Shown here piece by piece: positions 5,981 through 12,368 of a stretch of 12,402 nt of DNA. Position numbers and translations under genes: made by a program. Within the stretch, counting starts at the first letter, position 1, and each line of letters starts with the position of its first letter. Location of the stretch: positions 1 to 12,402 of the forward strand of contig CANGRP010000044.1 in the NCBI GenBank assembly GCA_947456005.1, written 5' to 3'. The notes beneath the pieces are model-generated. The model was given only the letters and a program-made list of their open reading frames with translations. It did no database searches and was not told the origin of the DNA. This DNA is from Caulobacteraceae bacterium (GTDB taxonomy: Bacteria; Pseudomonadota; Alphaproteobacteria; Caulobacterales; Caulobacteraceae).

Positions 5981-7615
5981 TCAGGCAGGCGGTTTCAGAT
6001 CCACGAGGCCCAGCTTGGCCAACCAGAGAAGGGCGCGGAGCCTGGAACGGCCGCCGCCGCCCGCGGCAGCCAGCAGGTCGCCGACCGTTCGGGGGCCCGC
6101 TTCGGCGAGCCGATGGATCGCGCGGATCATGTCGGGTGGCAAACGAACGGGATCGAGGACGTAGGAGGTCATCCGCAGCCGCAGGAGATCCTCGAGCGCC
6201 GTCACCCCTCCCGCAGGCGCGCTCACAGTCCAGTCTCCGGCCAGGCGCCGGGTCGGGAAATGGCCGAAGAGGTGGGCGGGATCGGGCCTGAGCGGCCAGG
6301 CGGTGGCGGATTCCGCAGCCCCCCGCCTTAGCCTGTCCAGTTCGCACGCCAGGGCCTCGTAGCGCATCAGAATCATGGGCCAGTCATACTCGGCCAGGGC
6401 GCGGGCGCGCCCGGAGGCCCCCATGCGGGCGCGCAGGTCGGGGCTATCCGCAAGCTCGCCGATCCGCCGGGCGAGCACCGGCAGGTCCGCCGCAGTCGCC
6501 ATGCTGTACTGGCCGATGAAGCGATCATAGGTGTCGATATGCAGGGCGTGTCGCAGGGCCAGGTCGATGGCCCCGCCCTCGGGCGGGGTGGTGACAGGGA
6601 TCCGGAAGCCGTCCTGCCCATCCCGCACGGTGTCGCGGTAGCCGTTCCAGTCCGAGACCAGGACTGGCAGGCCCGAGGCCATGGCCTCGACCGGCGTGAT
6701 CCCGAAGGTCTCCTGGATATTGTCCGAGATGGAGACAAAGACGTCGGCCGCGCACCAGGCCCGGCGATAGGCGGCGGCGTCGCCGCCTTCGGCGTGGAGA
6801 AACCGCACGGAGGGCGCCAGTGTCCGCTGGGCGTCGCGGTAGGACTCGGCGATGGCCTCGTTGTGGAACTGCCCCGCCTCGATGCAGACAAGGCGCCGGC
6901 CCGCGGCGGCGCGCTCAAGGGCCAGGTAGACCGGGGCCGGATTGGCCTTGGCGTGGAAGGACAGGCGGCCCGCGAAGAGGAAGACGACCTCCTCGGGCGC
7001 CAGGCCAAGGTCCTGTCGGGCCGCGGCGATCTCATCCACCGGGCGGGCCTGGGCGGCGACATCGACCCCGAGGGGGATGACCGGCAGTTCGATCTCGGCG
7101 AATCGTGTCGCGCCATAGTGCTCGGCCAGCCAGGCCCGGCGTTCGGACATCAGGGCGCGGACAAGGGTGACCGCCGCCGTGGAGGTGCAGACCAGGGCGT
7201 CCCAGGGCTGGAAGGGCGCACCGGCGAGATCCCCGATGCTATCCATGGCTCCCAGGGAGGACAGGGTGTGGGTGACGCCGAACAGGCTGTAGGCCCCCTG
7301 TCCCTCCCGGTTCCGGTCATGCGCCAGGGCCACGGGGATGGGACCGGGATGATAGAGCGTCCCCGGGAAGCCGGGGGGTGGGGCGGTGGATCCCTGCTCG
7401 CGCCAGACCAGACGGCCGGCGAACCCCTCGCGCTTCAGCTGCTCCATCATGGCGCCTGAGGCGCCCCGGCCGAATCCATAGACATCGGCGCCGGACCATT
7501 GCCGGGCGATCGCCCGGAACAGGGACTTACCGACGGCCTGACGGCCCATCAGCTTGGCGTCCGTCGAATAGCCGTCTCCCACATAGTGGATGGCGAAAGG
7601 CATGGGTCCTGTCAT
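5981..7615 (-). CDS. GT4-type glycosyltransferase with C-terminal helical domain
   Basis: This is a 544-residue soluble GT-B glycosyltransferase. The second Rossmann domain shows VVFLFAGRLSFHAKANP (about 210-226), SISDNIQETFGITPVEAMASG with the E-x7-E pair (E302/E310) of GT4 retaining enzymes, and a D(W)NGYRDTV donor-site segment. Donor and acceptor are unknown. Residues about 485-543 form an extra C-terminal segment (MIRAIHRLAEAGPRTVGDLL...LWLAKLGLVDL) that looks like a small winged-helix fold; I do not recognise its function. No membrane segment is evident. ATG at 7615 is the longest start. ATG at 7603 (MPFAIHYVGDG) is an alternative with an AGGA three bases upstream. The gene stands alone, convergent with tRNA-Ala and divergent from hsp20, outside any visible polysaccharide cluster. 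A substrate in envelope or capsule glycans is conceivable but unsupported. Confidence 0.85.
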   Translation of the reverse strand: MTGPMPFAIHYVGDGYSTDAKLMGRQAVGKSLFRAIARQWSGADVYGFGRGASGAMMEQLKREGFAGRLVWREQGSTAPPPGFPGTLYHPGPIPVALAHDRNREGQGAYSLFGVTHTLSSLGAMDSIGDLAGAPFQPWDALVCTSTAAVTLVRALMSERRAWLAEHYGATRFAEIELPVIPLGVDVAAQARPVDEIAAARQDLGLAPEEVVFLFAGRLSFHAKANPAPVYLALERAAAGRRLVCIEAGQFHNEAIAESYRDAQRTLAPSVRFLHAEGGDAAAYRRAWCAADVFVSISDNIQETFGITPVEAMASGLPVLVSDWNGYRDTVRDGQDGFRIPVTTPPEGGAIDLALRHALHIDTYDRFIGQYSMATAADLPVLARRIGELADSPDLRARMGASGRARALAEYDWPMILMRYEALACELDRLRRGAAESATAWPLRPDPAHLFGHFPTRRLAGDWTVSAPAGGVTALEDLLRLRMTSYVLDPVRLPPDMIRAIHRLAEAGPRTVGDLLAAAGGGGRSRLRALLWLAKLGLVDLKPPA

Positions 7616-7636
7616 GCCGTCTTGGTGCGACGTCCA

Positions 7637-7659
7637 GCGCCGGGGCGCAAGCCCGGCGC
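7637..7659. other. GC-rich hairpin in the glycosyltransferase/hsp20 divergent region
   Basis: GCGCCGGG (7637-7644) pairs with CCCGGCGC (7652-7659) around a 7-base loop. It lies in the presumed leader of the minus-strand glycosyltransferase, 21 bases upstream of its ATG, and upstream of the hsp20 promoter candidate. No T-run follows on either strand. Role unknown. Confidence 0.3.
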
Positions 7660-7678
7660 GCCCTTCCGCCCGCGCATA

Positions 7679-7706
7679 TTGAAAGCCCGTCGTTGACGCG
7701 CCACAT
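7679..7706 (+). promoter_or_regulatory. Candidate sigma-32 (RpoH) promoter of hsp20
   Basis: TTGAAA (7679-7684) and CCACAT (7701-7706) resemble the RpoH -35 (CTTGAAA) and -10 (CCCCAT) boxes. The 16-bp spacer is longer than in the E. coli examples I recall (about 13). Initiation would fall near 7713, exactly where the leader hairpins start, which supports the assignment. No convincing sigma-70 -10 box was seen. Confidence 0.4.
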
Positions 7707-7713
7707 GAGGGCG

Positions 7714-7777
7714 GAGGCGGTCCGGGCCGAAACCGGACGGATCGCCTCAGAGTCGCTTCACCTCAAGGACTCCCATG
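7714..7777 (+). promoter_or_regulatory. ROSE-like RNA thermometer in the hsp20 leader
   Basis: The leader can fold into two adjacent hairpins. The first is long: GAGGCG (7714-7719) pairs with CGCCTC (7743-7748), continuing as GTCCGG (7720-7725) with CCGGAC (7733-7738), with GGAT bulged on the 3' side. The second masks the Shine-Dalgarno sequence: AGTC-G-CTT (7751-7758) pairs with AAGGACT (7765-7771), leaving G7755 bulged and a 6-base loop. The anti-SD strand contains TCGCT, matching the conserved U(U/C)GCU of ROSE elements. In ROSE the unpaired G makes the helix melt at heat-shock temperature. Location (an hsp20 gene of an alphaproteobacterium), motif, bulge and start-proximal position all agree. 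It would block translation at low temperature. The pairing is read by eye. Confidence 0.75.
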
Positions 7778-8191
7778 AACCGGAACCTGCTCTTCGACAG
7801 CCCCTTCCTCCTCGGCTTCGAGCATACGCGCAGCCAGATCGAGCGCGCCGCCAAGGCCGCCGCGGAAGGATACCCGCCCTACAATGTCGAGGATCTGGGG
7901 GGCGGCGCCCTCAGGATCACCCTCGCCGTGGCGGGCTTCACGCCAGAGACCCTGCAGATCACCCTGGAAGATCGCCAACTGACCATCGCCGGTCGGCGGG
8001 AGGAAGGCGGCAAGGGCGACGCCTTCCTGCACAGGGGCATCGCCTCCAGGAGCTTCATCCGCAGCTTCGTCCTGGCCGACGGCGTCGAGGTGGACCGCGC
8101 CCTTCTCGAGCACGGACTCCTGCATGTGGACCTCAGTCGACCCGAACCCGAGCGTCAGGTCCGGCGCATACCCATCCAATCGGCCGGCTGA
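7775..8191 (+). CDS. Hsp20 family small heat-shock protein
   Basis: Small heat-shock proteins are ATP-independent holdases that trap unfolding proteins and pass them to DnaK/ClpB. The 138-residue product has a short N-terminal arm (about 1-35, beginning NLLFDSPFLLGFEH) and an alpha-crystallin domain at about 36-125. That domain contains PYNVEDLGGGALRITLAVAGF, LHRGIASRSFIRSFVL and the hallmark A-L-L-E-H-G-L-L motif (109-116). The C-terminal tail has the I-P-I motif (132-134) used for oligomerisation. The protein resembles the IbpA/HspH class of rhizobia and Caulobacter. ATG at 7775 has AAGGA five bases upstream, and that sequence is paired in the leader hairpin, so translation is probably temperature-controlled. 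The DUF1150 gene follows after 22 bp and is likely co-transcribed. Confidence 0.96.
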   Translation: MNRNLLFDSPFLLGFEHTRSQIERAAKAAAEGYPPYNVEDLGGGALRITLAVAGFTPETLQITLEDRQLTIAGRREEGGKGDAFLHRGIASRSFIRSFVLADGVEVDRALLEHGLLHVDLSRPEPERQVRRIPIQSAG

Positions 8192-8213
8192 AGGCGGCCA
8201 GAGGAGAGTGATC

Positions 8214-8492
8214 ATGACACCTGATTCCAAGAGTCGCCTGAGCGAGGTCCTCACCCCGGAGGCCTTCGCCGCCCTGGGCGCCCCGGACGTGGTCTATGTC
8301 CGCCCGATCCGGGCTGCGGAAATCCTGGCGAGCACACCGACCGGGCGCATTGAAGGGATAGAGCTGGACCCCGACCAGGTGCTCTACGCCGTGCACCGGG
8401 CCGACGGCGAACGTCTGGCCGTACTGGGCGACCGGGACTCCGCCATGGCCGCTGCGGTGGCGCATGAACTGGCTCCCGTCTCGGTCCACTAG
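8214..8492 (+). CDS. DUF1150-type protein
   Basis: This 92-residue protein of unknown function resembles the DUF1150 family, which in alphaproteobacteria commonly sits just after an hsp20 gene. Visible features are an N-terminal helix (LSEVLTPEAFAALG), the segment VVYVRPIRAAEILA, a central DPDQVLYAVHRADGERLAVLGDRDSA stretch and a helical end. There are no cysteines, membrane segments or signal peptide. ATG at 8214 is chosen over an upstream in-frame ATG at 8124 inside hsp20, because a strong GAGGAGAG lies five bases before it and the family starts here. Its close spacing to hsp20 suggests heat-induced co-expression. A role as chaperone partner is only inferred from this association. Confidence 0.9.
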   Translation: MTPDSKSRLSEVLTPEAFAALGAPDVVYVRPIRAAEILASTPTGRIEGIELDPDQVLYAVHRADGERLAVLGDRDSAMAAAVAHELAPVSVH

Positions 8493-8539
8493 ATCATGTT
8501 CCGATAGGTGGGAACCGGTTACTGGATCGAAACATGATC
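8491..8539. repeat. Palindromic intergenic repeat element
   Basis: GATCATGTTCCGAT (8492-8505) and ATCGAAACATGATC (8526-8539) are inverted copies with one mismatch. They enclose a second palindrome, AACCGGTT (8513-8520), within GGTGGGAACCGGTTACTGG. The element begins inside the DUF1150 stop codon and may extend to about 8558. It resembles the short palindromic repeats with a GGGAACCGGTT core that I recall from many alphaproteobacterial genomes; its copy number here cannot be seen. It may act as a transcript-end structure for DUF1150. Confidence 0.6.
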
Positions 8540-8557
8540 CAGATTCATGGACTTAGA

Positions 8558-8600
8558 GCCTGTCCCGCCCCCTCAGACGCTCCGTCTGAAGGGAACAGGC
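8558..8600. terminator. Long imperfect hairpin between convergent DUF1150 and ptsN
   Basis: GCCTGT (8558-8563) pairs with ACAGGC (8595-8600), and CCC-TCAGACG (8570-8579) with CGTCTGA-a-GGG (8583-8593), around a CTC loop. It lies between two converging genes, so a bidirectional transcript-end function is likely. Neither strand has a T-run after it, so termination may need Rho or rely on the stem alone. Confidence 0.45.
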
Positions 8601-8614
8601 CCTGACTCCGGGGC

Positions 8615-9088
8615 TCAGACCGCCGCGGACTCCCCTTGGGCGAGCAGGAACCGAACCGCATCCGCGTCGGCCGCCCGCCTGAGCTGGTCGCGGAGGTCCT
8701 CGCGCCGAAGAAGGCGCGAGATCCTGGCCAGGGCGCGAAGATGCTCCACTCCGGAGTCCGCCGGCGAGAGCAGTGCGAAGAACAGGTCCACCGGCAGGCC
8801 ATCTATGGCGTCGAAGGGTATGGGCTGCTCGAGACGCACGACCACCACCCGACTGCTTTCCAGTCCCCGAACCCGCGCATGAGGCGCGGCGACGCCCCGG
8901 CCCAGGCCGGTGGACCCTGCCTGCTCGCGCTCCAGAAGACCGGCAAGGACCACGGCCGGGTCAAGGCCGAAGTTCTGGGCGGCCTTGTCCGCGATGAGGT
9001 TCATGACCTGACGGGAGGTCCGGGCGCCGAAGCCGACGGCCACGGCGCTGGGCCCGATCAGATCGGCAATGGAGAGGCGATCCTGCAA
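8615..9088 (-). CDS. ptsN: Nitrogen PTS EIIA-Ntr protein
   Basis: PtsN is the terminal phospho-acceptor of the nitrogen phosphotransferase chain (PtsP-PtsO-PtsN). In its two phosphorylation states it regulates potassium transport, stress signalling and, in Caulobacter, (p)ppGpp metabolism. The 157-residue product is a single PTS EIIA type-2 domain. STGLGRGVAAPHARV places the phosphorylated histidine at position 70, followed by PIPFDAIDGLPVDLFFALLSPAD. It starts with TTG at 9088: an in-frame TGA lies only two codons upstream, and the next ATG (residue 29) would remove conserved sequence. No good Shine-Dalgarno sequence is adjacent; GAGGAGG sits about 22 bases upstream, inside a hairpin. It is the last gene of the rpoN-hpf-ptsN cluster, 55 bp after hpf, and converges on DUF1150. 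Confidence 0.95.
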   Translation of the reverse strand: MQDRLSIADLIGPSAVAVGFGARTSRQVMNLIADKAAQNFGLDPAVVLAGLLEREQAGSTGLGRGVAAPHARVRGLESSRVVVVRLEQPIPFDAIDGLPVDLFFALLSPADSGVEHLRALARISRLLRREDLRDQLRRAADADAVRFLLAQGESAAV

Positions 9089-9100
9089 GGCTCACTCACT

Positions 9101-9123
9101 GACGGAAAGGCCTCCTCTCCGTC
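9101..9123 (-). promoter_or_regulatory. Hairpin in the hpf-ptsN gap containing a Shine-Dalgarno-like run
   Basis: GACGGA (9101-9106) pairs with TCCGTC (9118-9123), extended by AGG/CCT after a 1x1 mismatch, with a 3-base loop. On the minus strand the 5' arm contains GAGAGGAGG, which is purine-rich and Shine-Dalgarno-like, 12 bases before the hairpin ends and 22 before the TTG start of ptsN. It may tune ptsN translation or mark an mRNA end. This is inferred from structure only. Confidence 0.35.
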
Positions 9124-9143
9124 ACAGCGACGAAGGGGAAAGT

Positions 9144-9782
9144 TCAGCCCGTTTCGTCGCCGGAGCCCCCCTTGCGGGAAGCGGACGTACGCTCGGGATC
9201 GATCCAGCCGATATTGCCGTCCGGCCGTCGGTACACGACGGACAATCCGCCATGTGCGGCGTTCCTGAACACGATTGTCTGTGAGTCCGTCAAGTCCAGT
9301 TCCAGAACCGCCTGAGAAACAGTCATCGAACGGACAGCGGTCTCGGTTTCAGCAATCACCAGGGCGGCGGGGGGATCGGGGTCGTCGCCGGAGTCCGGCT
9401 CCTCGTCCCAGACCTCCTCAGCGGCGTCGTCCGGCGTCCGCAGCACGAAATAGGCCGCGGTCTCCGCCTGTCGCGCCGCCGCGGCCTGGGCGTGGCTCTT
9501 GAGCCTTTGCTTGTAGCGGCGGACCCTGCCCTCGATCTTGTGGAGGGCGGCGCTGAAGGCGGCGTGGGCGTCCGCGGCCAGGGCGTGGCTCTCCAGGGGC
9601 TGGCCCGACGCGAGGAGGACCGAACAGTCCACCCGGAAGGCGTGACCCTCGCGGCTGACGACGACATCTGCGGAGCCCCCACGGTCAAAGACCCTGCCGA
9701 TGGACTGGTTGATCTCGTCGACCACCCGCTCCCGCAGGGCAGACCCGACGTCGACATGTTTGCCGGTGACCTGAACTTTCAT
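9144..9782 (-). CDS. hpf: Ribosome hibernation promoting factor, long form
   Basis: HPF binds the 30S decoding centre and silences ribosomes in stationary phase or starvation; the long form also pairs 70S particles into 100S dimers. The 212-residue protein has an N-terminal S30AE domain (about 1-98: MKVQVTGKHVDVGSALRERV ... KIEGRVRRYKQRLKSH). An Ala-rich then acidic linker (about 99-140) follows. The C-terminal dimerisation domain (about 148-196) contains SQAVLELDLTDSQTIVFRNAAHGGLSVVYRRPDGNIGWIDP, close to the long-HPF signature. This length separates it from the short enterobacterial HPF. ATG at 9782 begins the domain exactly; a clear Shine-Dalgarno sequence is lacking. It follows rpoN after 42 bp, which suggests co-transcription. 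Confidence 0.95.
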   Translation of the reverse strand: MKVQVTGKHVDVGSALRERVVDEINQSIGRVFDRGGSADVVVSREGHAFRVDCSVLLASGQPLESHALAADAHAAFSAALHKIEGRVRRYKQRLKSHAQAAAARQAETAAYFVLRTPDDAAEEVWDEEPDSGDDPDPPAALVIAETETAVRSMTVSQAVLELDLTDSQTIVFRNAAHGGLSVVYRRPDGNIGWIDPERTSASRKGGSGDETG

Positions 9783-9824
9783 GACGTCAGCACACCCGCC
9801 CGCCCCGAGGAAGTCAACTCCGGG

Positions 9825-11324
9825 TCAACCCGCTACCGCCATGAGGCGCCGGCGCTCGGTGGAGGAGGGAATTCGCATGGCTTCCCGGTACTTGGCGACG
9901 GTCCGACGGGCGATGTCCACGCCCGAGTCCTTGAGGATCTCCACGATCCGGTCGTCAGAGTGGACGTCGTCACCGGGACGTTCGGCCTCGATCAGCTGGC
10001 GGATCCTGTGGCGGACGCTCTCGGCGGAGTGCGCCTCCCCGCCGCCCGTCGCGGGGATGGACGCGGTGAAGAAGAACTTCAGCTCAAAGACGCCCCGGGG
10101 CGTGGAGATGTACTTGTTGGACGTCACCCGGCTGACAGTGGACTCGTGCATCCCGATGGCGTCGGCAATGGCTCGAAGATTGAGGGGGCGCAGGTGGCTT
10201 ACGCCGAACGCAAGGAACCCGTCCTGCTGCCGGACGACCTCTGAAGCGACCTTCAGGATCGTCCGGGCCCTTTGGTCCAGGCACCGCAGAAGCCAGTTCG
10301 CCTGCGCGTAACAGTCGGCGACAAAGACCTTCTCGGAGTCCGTCCGCGCCCCGGCGGAGACGCGGGCGAAGTAGCGGCGATCGACAAGCAGTCGGGGCAG
10401 GGTGTCGCTGTTAAGCTCCACGTTCCAGAGCCCGCCGGGGCCTTCCCGGACGATCACGTCCGGGGTTACCGGCGATACCGGCTCTCCTCCGAAGACGATC
10501 CCGGGACGAGGCGTCAGGGCCCGGATCTCGGAGATCATGTCCCTCAGATCCTCGTCATCGACCCCGCAGACACGCCGGAGGGCGGCCAGGTCCCGCCGGG
10601 CGAGGAGATCCAGGTGATCAAGGAGGGCGATCATCGCCGGGTCGCAGCGGTCGCGCTCCACGAGTTGCAGGTAGAGGCACTCCCTGAGGTCCCGGGCGAA
10701 GACGCCGGTGGGTTCGAACCCCTGCAGCACGCTCAGGACGGACTCCAGGAACGGCGGGTCGCAGGCCAGCCGCTCGGCGGTTTCAGCCATGTCGCAGCGC
10801 AGGTACCCGCCCTCATCCACCGAATCTATCAGGACGAGGGCCGCCGCCTGGCGGGCGCCCTCAAGTCCCGCCATTGCGAGCTGCTCCAGCAGGTGCTCCC
10901 GCAGGGTCCTGACTTCGGGCAGGCGCTGGGAGATGTCCTCGTCGCCCTCGAAGCCCGACGCGCCCGACCCCGCCCGGCTCCAGTCGACCGCACCTCCCGC
11001 CTCTTCATCCGGCGAAAGGTCACCCGTAGCGCGTTCTCCGGGGGAGGCTTCCGACTCATGGCTGATGTCGAGGTCGGGCCCGGCGCCGGAGTCGGGGATC
11101 CGGTCCGCGGCGAAGACCTCGTCATTGCGGGGATCGGGGTCCGCGGCGTCGACCTCGGGCTCCACGTCCTCACGGACCAGGAGGGGATTACGTTCGAGCT
11201 CCGTCTCGACATAGGCCTCGAGCTCGACGTTGGTCAGCTGCAGAAGCTTGATCGCCTGCTGCAGCTGGGGCGTGATGACCAGCCCCTGTCCCTGACGAAC
11301 CTCTAGACGCGCGCCGAGCGCCAC
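9825..11324 (-). CDS. rpoN: RNA polymerase sigma-54 factor
   Basis: Sigma-54 directs RNA polymerase to -24/-12 promoters that need AAA+ enhancer-binding activators; in Caulobacter relatives these include flagellar and stalk genes. The 499-residue product has the full domain order. Region I (1-50, RLEVRQGQGLVITPQLQQAIKLLQL...ERNPLL) contacts activators and -12 DNA. An acidic region II covers about 51-135. The core-binding domain spans about 150-320. The helix-turn-helix contains HESTVSRVTSNKYISTPRG. The RpoN box ARRTVAKYRE is at 472-481. The start is GTG 11324, with a perfect AAGGAGGT five bases upstream and the family N-terminus beginning right there. hpf and ptsN follow. Upstream is a lipoprotein hydrolase instead of the usual lptB; the 69-bp gap shows no terminator. 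Confidence 0.98.
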   Translation of the reverse strand: MALGARLEVRQGQGLVITPQLQQAIKLLQLTNVELEAYVETELERNPLLVREDVEPEVDAADPDPRNDEVFAADRIPDSGAGPDLDISHESEASPGERATGDLSPDEEAGGAVDWSRAGSGASGFEGDEDISQRLPEVRTLREHLLEQLAMAGLEGARQAAALVLIDSVDEGGYLRCDMAETAERLACDPPFLESVLSVLQGFEPTGVFARDLRECLYLQLVERDRCDPAMIALLDHLDLLARRDLAALRRVCGVDDEDLRDMISEIRALTPRPGIVFGGEPVSPVTPDVIVREGPGGLWNVELNSDTLPRLLVDRRYFARVSAGARTDSEKVFVADCYAQANWLLRCLDQRARTILKVASEVVRQQDGFLAFGVSHLRPLNLRAIADAIGMHESTVSRVTSNKYISTPRGVFELKFFFTASIPATGGGEAHSAESVRHRIRQLIEAERPGDDVHSDDRIVEILKDSGVDIARRTVAKYREAMRIPSSTERRRLMAVAG

Positions 11325-11393
11325 TCCGACCTCCTTGGCCTGCTTCTTGCTTGCAGGTTAGGGCCGGTTGGCAACTGTTTGGTTAACGCCCGA

Positions 11394-12368
11394 TCATTTC
11401 TGCAGGGTCCCCGATGCCGGCAGGGACTCGATGAAGGCCCGGACATCTGCGGCGGAGCGATCGGGAATCTGCTCCATCGGCACATGTCCGGCCTCCGGAT
11501 AGATGACCAGGCGGGCGCCGGGGATCAACTCTGCGAGCCGGCGTCCCACCTCGGGCGGCACGACCACGTCCTTCTCCCCGTGCATGACGAGGGTCGGGGT
11601 GGAGACCCCCTTTACCGCATCGGGGGAGGCGCTGGGCCGGCCCTGGCGCCCGGCGAGGATCATCTCCCGGCGTCCCGGCGCGAGGGCCAGGTCGACATAG
11701 CGGTCCACGAGGGCCGGCGTCACGAGGCTCTCGTCGATATAGGCCCTCTTCAGCCCGGGCTCCGCAAGGGGGCGGGGGTTGAGGGAGCGCAAGGCGGCGC
11801 GGCCCACGGGATTGGCCATGACCCGGAACACGGCGGGCGGTCCTTCACGCGGCGGCGCGCCTTCCACTTCCGGGGGACGGGGGCCGACCGAGGCCACCAG
11901 GATCAACCCCCGGAGCCGGTCCGGGTGGCTCAGGGCGTAGTTCCAGGAAGCGCCTCCACCCATGGAGTTTCCGGCCAGGACAAAGGGGGTCAGCCCCAGC
12001 TTGCGGGTCAGCTGGTCGATGACCTCCACCTGCCCCGCGGTGGACATCATGTAACCGGGCGGGGTGACGGTCAGGCCATGCGCGGGAAGATCAAGGCTCA
12101 CCACCCTGTAGGTATCGCCCAGCCGGGCCACCCAGGGTTCCCAGGTGTCGAGGTTGGCGGCGAAGCCGTGGACCAGGACGAGGGGCGGCCCATCGGCGCG
12201 CCCCTGGTCCCGGTAATGGACGTTGACCCCGTTCTCGAGAGTGACGAACTTCGACGTCGGATTGGCGTACTTGGCCTTCAGGGTCTCATAGGGGATGTCG
12301 CGGGCGCAGCCGGCGAGGGTCGCCGCGAGAAGGGCGGCCGCCAGGACGGCGAGGGGTTTCAGGGCCAT
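11394..12368 (-). CDS. Lipoprotein alpha/beta-fold hydrolase
   Basis: This is a 324-residue serine hydrolase of the alpha/beta fold with unknown substrate. Residues 1-21 form a lipoprotein signal (MALKPLAVLAAALLAATLAGC) with lipobox LAGC. Cys21 would be lipidated, and Ala at +2 favours outer-membrane sorting. The catalytic features are an oxyanion HG (67-68, LVLVHGFAAN), nucleophile Ser135 in GNSMGG, Asp267 (HGEKDVVVP) and His295 (EAGHVPMEQIP). A cap domain spans about 165-240. ATG at 12368 is preferred over ATG at 12374: the AGGAG is immediately adjacent to the first but six bases from the second. Esterase, lipase, haloperoxidase-like or C-C hydrolase activity cannot be told apart. It is upstream of rpoN on the same strand, 69 bp away, and may be co-transcribed. 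Confidence 0.9.
   Translation of the reverse strand: MALKPLAVLAAALLAATLAGCARDIPYETLKAKYANPTSKFVTLENGVNVHYRDQGRADGPPLVLVHGFAANLDTWEPWVARLGDTYRVVSLDLPAHGLTVTPPGYMMSTAGQVEVIDQLTRKLGLTPFVLAGNSMGGGASWNYALSHPDRLRGLILVASVGPRPPEVEGAPPREGPPAVFRVMANPVGRAALRSLNPRPLAEPGLKRAYIDESLVTPALVDRYVDLALAPGRREMILAGRQGRPSASPDAVKGVSTPTLVMHGEKDVVVPPEVGRRLAELIPGARLVIYPEAGHVPMEQIPDRSAADVRAFIESLPASGTLQK

Noticed and set aside
6539..7459. Plus-strand frame of 306 codons opposite the glycosyltransferase
   Set aside because: It is Gly/Asp-rich shadow coding with no domain; the minus strand carries the GT4 motifs.
11325..11393. TTAACC motifs between the hydrolase and rpoN as a CtrA binding site
   Set aside because: Only half-sites are present; the TTAA-N7-TTAA pair is absent.
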